In this document: in pieces, positions 60,701 through 64,000 of the stretch
Numbering within the stretch: the stretch's first letter is position 1
Layout: every line of letters begins with the position of its first letter
From: Prinia subflava
Lineage: Eukaryota; Chordata; Aves; Passeriformes; Cisticolidae
Direction: 5' to 3'
Assembly: GCF_021018805.1 (NCBI RefSeq)
Contig: NC_086259.1
Location: 15,519,501-15,583,500, forward strand
Length of the DNA stretch: 64,000 nucleotides
Made by a program: the position numbers and the translations under genes
Notes under the pieces: generated by a model
Seen by the model: only the letters and a program-made list of their open reading frames with translations
Told to the model about the DNA's origin: nothing
Databases searched by the model: none

Positions 60701-61260
60701 ATTTGCCTCACAATAATGCTATTGACAAAACACTAGCAATTTAATAACTTTTATTCTTACATTACAGTTTTGTGACCAAGGACAGGCTGCAAGAAGTCAA
60801 AGAAATAAACAGTTTGCTATTTTTCAGAACATGGCAGGGAAAACGTGTAGACCCTTGAAAACTCACAAAATCAGAGTGTTTGTTAGGTTGTTTCATTTTT
60901 ACAAAAAAATTATTCTCTATGTCAGTTATCGTCTTCCTATTTGTTGTCACTATGTATCCACTGCATTTTTTTTTTGGAATAGCCAATTTATTAGGCGTTT
61001 AAATGTGCACCATGTGCACACATGTGTGTTTTTTGGTCCCTAGCTATCCTACAAGTGCTTGTTTAGCTGAATGGTGCAAGGCTTGTGTGCACCTCTGACT
61101 GTACTTCAGCCTGGAACCTGCTGCTGTGGTGCTATTTTTATTAATATCTGTGCTTTTATGACAGCTGGTTTTGTGTTTTCATGCTCATTGTTTAGTTTTC
61201 TTACCTGTTTGTCAGTCAGTGCCTCCCACTAACTTCTGAACTCAAGACTTGTTTCAACCA
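57751..61260. other. AT-rich non-coding stretch, nothing seen
   Basis: There are no frames with a recognisable domain; the longest (110 codons, 59,535-59,867) overlaps three others. No named repeat is seen. Confidence 0.6.
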
Positions 61261-61640
61261 AATGGGGCTGAAGTCTCCAGGTAGCTGCGTTCTTCCCAAA
61301 CTGCAGAAAGCTGGCAGCTAAAGCAGCAGACCAGACTCAAATTAGTGCTCTTGCTGCAGGAAAGTAGGAAAAATTCAGCTTTTAGATCTGCTGAGTGGCT
61401 GCAGGCTGCCAGCTGGGACGTGTGAGTTCCAGGACTCAGCACCCTGTGCCTCCCGCCCAGCTCTTGGGACAGCACAGAGGGGACAACACGCAGGAGCTAA
61501 GGGCGTGGGGAGGTGGTTCTGTAGGGGCTCCAAGGAAAGGCAGTGCCTGGAAAGACACTGGAAGCCCTGCAGAGGGCCTTGAGGACACGGGGAGGGTGCT
61601 TGGGGATGGCTGGGTGGCCACTTTTGCTGTGAGGAGTCAA
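61261..61640. other. GC-rich block without recognisable gene
   Basis: About 380 bases of GC-rich sequence. A 107-codon plus-strand frame and two minus-strand frames are open together, with no domain. It is similar in size and character to the blocks at 3.6, 11.4 and 26.6 kb, though I see no shared sequence with them. Confidence 0.5.
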
Positions 61641-63740
61641 CGCGATGGACACAAACCTCACATTTGTTCTGATTACAAGTGTGTTCGTGTTTTAGCTTTG
61701 CCTAATTACTGCTTTTGACTCAGCTCAACACATAATGTTGCACGTCATGCTGTCCTACTTTTAATTTCACAGCTGAACACATTTCTATTGTTCTAATCCC
61801 CTTTTCCAAGCCTTGCTTTCCTCCATCTGGAGGACATGCAAGGTGTTTGACCTGCGCTGCTGCCAGTGCCTCTGGATGATCCTTTGGGGAATATCGCTGG
61901 AAACACATAGACAAAATGCTTCTCCCTCGGGTGCTGACTGTTCAGCTTCTATAAAAAGTGGAGCTGGTGTTCCTGGGCTTTTCCTTGGCTGTCAGGTATT
62001 CACCAAAATGATGAGATAGGTCTGTTGGATGTGGTGAGGGCAGTACCAGCAGTTGCAGCTAAGAATGGAGCAGATGAAAGTCTGATAACTAAATCTGTAA
62101 GCAGAGAAACAGTTTAAATAGCTTAGTAATGGCTCAGATGGATTTTTTTCCTTTAATAATCTTTCAAATTCAAGATAATCCCCCTTTATTTACCTTGAAA
62201 ATGTGGGTTTTCTTGGAAATTTTACATGATGCTCTGTTGGGTTTTCTAGTCATAAGGAGAATCCACTTCTGTAGCAATCCTGCAAAGTTATGTAATTTTC
62301 TCCTCAGCCTGTTTATTTGGCTTGTGATAGGTAATGGTCTGCTCTGGAGATGTGTTTCAAGAGGTACAAACATCTCTGGCAACATAACAAAATATTTTGA
62401 TTCAATCTAGTGCAGATTTTTTCTTCATGACAAAGTAAGGTGAGCTTGTTCTCCCTTAAATGGATATCAATATCTTCTAAATCATGTTTCAGCATTTTTC
62501 ACTTGTTTATGCTGATGACAATACTCCGCCTCTCTTTGTCAGTGGTCATTTGGGAGATGGATTTTTATGTTTAAAGAGTGGTTTATTTTAGACTATGGGT
62601 AGGTATAACAAAGTTTCTATGCATCCTCTACCATTGGCAGTTGAAATTATAACTGGATGTCATAACCCTACTGAGCTGGACAAGCAGTCATTAATTAAAC
62701 ACCCAGACCTGTGCTGTGGCTGCTGGAATGCTGGAGGGAGTGGAGACCCCTGTGGATGTGGAATTGGTAAATAGCAGTGGTGTGCCATTTTTTATCTTAC
62801 TGCATTTAATTGTTTATATTCCTCGGTGAAGTAAGTCCAAAAGACCATGGTAATAATTCTGTTACTTCACTGGTTTTTTTTGACGTGTACTCATTGACCG
62901 AAAAGGAATGGCAAACTTAGGAGTTTACATAAAAGTTATGTTGTGCCTTAAAATCACCATGAAAATAAATACAGCATGTTCATATTTAACTTTTAAACCT
63001 GTCTTCTTAATGCACAGAAAATCCCATGTTTTAAATTTCTATTATAGTTTACTCATTAACGTGTTTAGTTTTAATACTGTCAAAATGATTTCACTGTTTC
63101 AATAAAAACGGTGGGAAATTCACTAAAGAGTTTTGTTTCTCATGTCATCCAAAATTATCCCACTCTAAAATTCTCAATTATACATCAGTAACTGTTGAAG
63201 AACAGAGACTGGAATCAAGCAATTTTGCTTATGGCTTGTATTCCAGCTAAGTTTATGAGGAATGTTATTCTCAATGATTCTAACAGAAACCCCTCGCCAA
63301 CAACTTTATCACAGTGATAAGAATAAAAAATTTATGTTATTTACTTCATTGAGTGCCAGACAATACATATGTGCAAATATAATCTGCCTAATCTATATGC
63401 CAGACAGGTCTGTTTTAAAGCATACCCCTAGATTTACTGAATGGAACTGCTGCCAGTTTTTACATTTACTCTCTAATATTTTGGAAACATGGCATCAAAT
63501 GTTTCACTTGAGATGGAACAGAGGGGAGCACATCCCTGGCAACAAATATCTAGAAATGGTCAAAGCCCATGGTTTTCAAGGTCTGTGGCAGAATGTCTTT
63601 ACATACAATAATTGTTATGTAGTAGTGTAAGATTTATGATGTCCTTTACGATTCATGCCCTAAGAGTTTGTAAATTACAGAGATTTATAAATTACATGCC
63701 AATGTGTCAAAGAATACCTGTTCTGCTTTGCTTGGGGTTC
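61641..63740. other. AT-rich non-coding stretch, nothing seen
   Basis: A 122-codon plus-strand frame (63,262-63,630) is open in AT-rich sequence but has no recognisable domain or splice context. Nothing else stands out. Confidence 0.58.
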
Positions 63741-63885
63741 TGTTGTTTGTGGGTTTGGGTTTTTTTGAGTGGGGTGTGTGTGGTGTTTGGTTGGGTTTGT
63801 TTTATTGTTGTTGAGGGTTTTTTGTGTGAATGTGTGGATTTTTTATAGTGGTGTATTTTTTTTTTGGTGGGTATAATGTAATGAA
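63741..63885 (+). repeat. 145-base G/T-rich tract lacking C
   Basis: No C occurs on the plus strand from 63,741 to 63,885. The tract is G and T with a few A, including gggtttgggttttttt, gtgtgtgtggtg and ttgggtttg units and six GGG or GGGG runs. Loops between the G runs range from 3 to about 50 bases, so only loose G-quadruplexes are possible. A 78-codon frame (63,612-63,848) crosses the tract and is a compositional artefact. Confidence 0.85.
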
Positions 63886-64000
63886 CATGGACTACAATAC
63901 AGCATTATCTCCTAAAAAGTCATTATTTTGAAATAATTATCTTGAAGTAGTATTCAAAACACTGCAAATGTTTTGTCTCTTTACAGCTGGTGACCCTTGG

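Noticed and set aside
1..64000. tRNA, rRNA, snRNA, CRISPR or endogenous viral genes
   Set aside because: I looked for promoter boxes, conserved cores, regular repeat arrays and viral polymerase motifs and saw none beyond the CR1 pieces.

Overview
The window looks like non-coding DNA from a bird, most likely from between genes or inside a long intron on a large chromosome. The evidence is AT-rich sequence with few interspersed repeats, CR1 LINE fragments that include an avian-type CR1 3' end with the repeated ATTCTGTG terminus (near 18,258-18,277), and remnants of very old amniote repeats. No search or alignment was run. Family assignments rest on recognising consensus words by eye.

No protein-coding gene, exon, rRNA, tRNA or CRISPR array can be supported. 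The longest open frames (235, 216, 185 and 168 codons) have no recognisable domain. They lie in GC-rich blocks where stops are scarce, or overlap other frames equally long, and read as chance. There is no operon-like organisation and nothing that looks like a defence, biosynthetic or mobile-element system.

Layout. 1-3.6 kb is AT-rich with one doubtful MIR-like scrap. 3.6-4.14 kb is a GC-rich block. 4.1-11.4 kb is AT-rich with two MIR/CORE-SINE-like remnants (about 5.07-5.15 and 8.27-8.36 kb). 11.4-11.8 kb is a second GC-rich block. 11.8-21.4 kb is AT-rich, with paired homeodomain-type sites (12.65 kb) and a CR1 3' end (18.2 kb). 21.4-23.6 kb holds two pieces of an old CR1/L3-like LINE on the minus strand, in the right order and separated by 1.4 kb. 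26.5-27.0 and 35.2-36.8 kb are GC-rich blocks. A CpG-containing patch with twin CACGTG boxes and a 16-bp palindrome lies at 34.5-34.8 kb. A MIR-like piece lies at 32.56-32.64 kb. A turtle-like CR1 3' end lies at 41.24-41.46 kb. A three-copy 20-bp tandem repeat (49.25 kb) is followed by a GC-rich block and a third CR1 piece (49.6 kb). 49.7-61.2 kb is AT-rich with a perfect 10-bp stem hairpin (54.2 kb) and a T40 homopolymer (56.1 kb). 61.26-61.64 kb is GC-rich. The window ends with a 145-base tract that has no C on the plus strand (63.74-63.89 kb).

Nothing here is a convincing new biological system. The items most worth checking are the split CR1 copy, the ancient MIR-like remnants, the CpG/E-box patch, the T40 run and the C-free G/T tract.
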